DNA of 15,129 nucleotides. Source: Betaproteobacteria bacterium. GTDB lineage: Bacteria; Pseudomonadota; Gammaproteobacteria; Burkholderiales; Usitatibacteraceae. A program made the translations under genes and the position numbers. How positions within the stretch are numbered: position 1 is the first letter of the stretch; every line of letters starts with the position of its first letter. Below the pieces are notes generated by a model that saw only the letters and a program-made list of their open reading frames with translations, did no database searches and had not been told where the DNA came from. Below are positions 13,485-15,129 of this stretch, piece after piece. The DNA is taken from positions 1 to 15,129 of the forward strand of contig JANYFH010000288.1 in the NCBI GenBank assembly GCA_025362705.1. Direction: 5' to 3'.

Positions 13485-14141
13485 CTACTCTTTCCAGTGC
13501 GGCGGATAGGTTTTCTCAAAATAGGGCAAAGCCTCAATGCGTTTCATCCATACCGCTATCTTCGCAGGCAGCAGCACCTTGAGGTTGTAGCCGGGTTTTC
13601 GCACATCAACGCGGCCGAGAAAGGCGAGATACGGATAGAGCGTGAAATCCGCGCCGGATAGCTTATCACCGGCCAGAAAGTCGTGATTAAGCCAGACTTC
13701 GATGCGCGCGAGTTCAGCAGACAACATATTTTTCCCTTCGGCGATATTTTCCAGATTCGGCGTCTTGTCGGCAGGGCCAAATACTTCGCCGAAAATCTTG
13801 CTGTTGATCGGATCAACATAGGCCACCACTTCCGCTGCACGACGGCGCGCAACCGCACGCGCTTTCACATCCCTCGGCCATAGCGACTCGCCACTATCGG
13901 GGTACCGGTCTTCCAGATATTCCAGCATGGCGGCGGATTCGTACATGGCGAAGCCGTCATCCACGAGCGCCGGTACCTTCTGACGCGGATTGACGGCAGT
14001 AAACGCTGGCGTCTTCAAGTCACCGCTATCAAACGACATGCGTATGGCTTCATATGGCAGCTTCTTGTGCTCCAGCGCCAGCCAGATTTTCCAGGCATAC
14101 GGAGAGCCGGAACCGAAATAGAACCTAATTGGGCTTGCCAT
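13485..14141 (-). CDS. Glutathione S-transferase family protein
   Basis: The 218-residue protein has an N-terminal thioredoxin-fold domain (about 1-82) and an all-helical C-terminal domain (about 90-210). The active-site region is SGSPYAWKIWLAL (11-23), with Ser11/Ser13 as candidate glutathione-activating residues. The cis-Pro loop is KVPALV (Pro57), with E68-S69 in MYESAAMLEYL as the glutathione gamma-Glu contact. The C-terminal N-capping box is SGADFTLYPYL (162-172, Ser162 and Asp165). It would conjugate or reduce substrates using glutathione in the cytoplasm; the substrate is unknown. The start at 14141 is supported by AAGGA about 7 nt upstream. It is transcribed toward the riboswitch leader. 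Confidence 0.9.
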   Translation of the reverse strand: MASPIRFYFGSGSPYAWKIWLALEHKKLPYEAIRMSFDSGDLKTPAFTAVNPRQKVPALVDDGFAMYESAAMLEYLEDRYPDSGESLWPRDVKARAVARRRAAEVVAYVDPINSKIFGEVFGPADKTPNLENIAEGKNMLSAELARIEVWLNHDFLAGDKLSGADFTLYPYLAFLGRVDVRKPGYNLKVLLPAKIAVWMKRIEALPYFEKTYPPHWKE

Positions 14142-14466
14142 GATGAATCCTTCGAATGTTTAATGGGATTGCGAGTAGCGGATACTTTAGCATCGGTGTC
14201 ATTCACGCTACCGGTTAATCCGGCTATTTTTAAAACTTGTTGCACCGAAAGTATGGCGAGGCGGAAGCGACGCATCAGGGAATTGGCCTAACGCAGCATT
14301 GAACACGAAGCCAACTATTTAGTGACTGCGGTCGACGGCCTGTTAAACAAGTTTCATGCATTTCAAGTTTCATGCATTTGCGGTAGCATGATTTTGTACG
14401 CAATGATCGAGCAACACGGAAACTCGCAACCAGCACCAGAACAGCTCGGGAGGCGCTTCGGTTCGA
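14142..14466. other. Intergenic gap between GST and membrane sensor genes
   Basis: This is a 325-bp divergent gap. It contains a 16-bp tandem duplication (14348-14379) and a GGGAGG at 14448-14453 that is 13 nt from the sensor ATG, too far for a standard ribosome binding site. I see no gene, terminator or convincing promoter in the rest. Confidence 0.5.
14348..14379. repeat. 16-bp tandem duplication
   Basis: CAAGTTTCATGCATTT occurs twice without a gap (14348-14363, 14364-14379), each copy holding the palindrome ATGCAT. It lies 88 bp upstream of the membrane sensor gene, so it may add a second regulator site or simply be a replication-slippage product. Confidence 0.8.
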
Positions 14467-15129
14467 ATGGATCCCTTAGTCGCAACACAGGCAATCGCGG
14501 TGGTAATTCCCGCTCACTATGCGGGTGCCGGGATTGCTTTGTTTGCCGCGGCAGTGGCCATTGTCGGCTATCGGCAGGCGTTGCATCGCAGCTTTATCGT
14601 ATGTTGTATCTGCGTTGCAGGTATGCAATTCGCGCAGATCGGCTACTACCAGGCAAAAAACGTTGCCGACGCCGTGCAGGCCTTGCATTGGCAAGGGTCA
14701 TTTATCCTTGCGCTGATACCGTTTTTCTTCGCGTTCGTCGCGCTATATACGGGGCAACGCAGCATCCCTCGGTGGTTCATCGCGATCGCCGCGGCCTGCA
14801 CGGCGCTGTTGGTCGCCCACTTGATGGCTCCATTCGGCCTACGTTTTTCGACGTTGGAATTAGCGCCGCCAATCATCATGCCCTGGGGAGAGAAGCTGTC
14901 GGGATTCAAGGTCTCGATGAGTATGTGGAATGTCTCGTTGCGCATTCTCATCATGGTCGTTACCTTCTGGGCAGTCTGGCGTGCACGGGTGCAATATCTG
15001 CGCGGCGAACGGCGATCGGCGTTGCTGCTTGTGTGCTATCTCGGTCTGCATCTTGCCGCGTTCATGCACGGTGCACTGATTGATTTGGGGGTAGTGCGCT
15101 CGATCTATACCGCTGCGTTTGCGTTTGCG
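14467..15129 (+). CDS. Membrane sensor protein, N-terminal part (cut by window edge)
   Basis: The reading frame is open from ATG 14467 to the last base, 221 codons without a stop, so the gene continues beyond the window. The protein has seven likely transmembrane helices (about 15-36, 42-60, 76-96, 102-120, 155-174, 184-202, and from 212). Between them are a GYYQAKNVADAVQALHWQ loop, an exterior-type segment with PWGEKL (139-144), and a charged turn RVQYLRGERRSA. This is the pattern of seven-helix sensory N-termini that precede PAS, histidine-kinase or GGDEF domains in betaproteobacteria. The output domain is out of view, so kinase versus cyclase is undecided. This ATG is the only start available after the in-frame stop at 14404; its ribosome binding site is poorly spaced. 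Confidence 0.75.
   Translation, partial: MDPLVATQAIAVVIPAHYAGAGIALFAAAVAIVGYRQALHRSFIVCCICVAGMQFAQIGYYQAKNVADAVQALHWQGSFILALIPFFFAFVALYTGQRSIPRWFIAIAAACTALLVAHLMAPFGLRFSTLELAPPIIMPWGEKLSGFKVSMSMWNVSLRILIMVVTFWAVWRARVQYLRGERRSALLLVCYLGLHLAAFMHGALIDLGVVRSIYTAAFAFA

Noticed and set aside
14225..14310. Second c-di-GMP riboswitch in front of the sensor gene
   Set aside because: Fragments such as CCGAAAG, GACGC and GGCCTAA occur, but spacing and stems do not fit the GEMM-I fold.
14322..15083. Long plus-strand open frame of 253 codons
   Set aside because: Its translation is Arg/Cys-rich without membrane or domain pattern and lies in a different frame over the seven-helix sensor gene; the sensor frame (14467 on) is hydrophobic and domain-like.

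Overview
The window looks like a stretch of a betaproteobacterial chromosome (Burkholderiales or a near relative). The evidence is moderate GC, a DUF1631-family protein, GST and LysR families of betaproteobacterial type, and a dispersed TTCCCGC...GCGGGAA palindrome at the left edge. This is a judgement from sequence style, not a database result. No tRNA, rRNA, CRISPR array, insertion sequence or prophage gene was seen.

Layout. Positions 1-4058 carry a metal-acquisition block. A cysteine-free glutaredoxin-like gene (minus) diverges from a plus-strand operon: a small exported H..C..C protein, a beta-barrel outer-membrane protein, a ZnuA-type zinc-binding protein and a ZnuB-type permease. The last two overlap by ATGA. 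No ABC ATPase gene is present. Positions 4059-6684 carry a small secreted protein with a good minus-strand terminator, an exported intradiol ring-cleavage dioxygenase with a structured leader, a convergent hemerythrin-like protein, and a small periplasmic protein. Positions 6685-10358 carry an orphan family-5 solute-binding protein, a small uncharacterised protein, a LysR regulator, and a divergent 38-residue membrane peptide behind a cluster of repeated CAAATGC motifs.

The most notable region is 10498-13313. A large minus-strand DUF1631 gene, ending in a PilZ-like module, is preceded by an RNA leader that reads as a class I cyclic-di-GMP (GEMM-I) riboswitch at 13238-13148. An imperfect hairpin plus a six-T run (13162-13128) overlaps the 3' strand of the aptamer, so terminator and ligand-bound aptamer should be mutually exclusive, as in a ligand-ON switch. 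Further downstream are a second 9-nt segment complementary to the aptamer and a small hairpin that holds the ribosome binding site in its loop. The arrangement suggests that c-di-GMP controls synthesis of a protein whose own C-terminus resembles a c-di-GMP-binding fold.

The right end has a glutathione S-transferase (minus) and the first 221 codons of a seven-helix membrane sensor (plus) that runs off the window. Such N-termini usually precede histidine-kinase or GGDEF output domains, but the output domain is not visible here.
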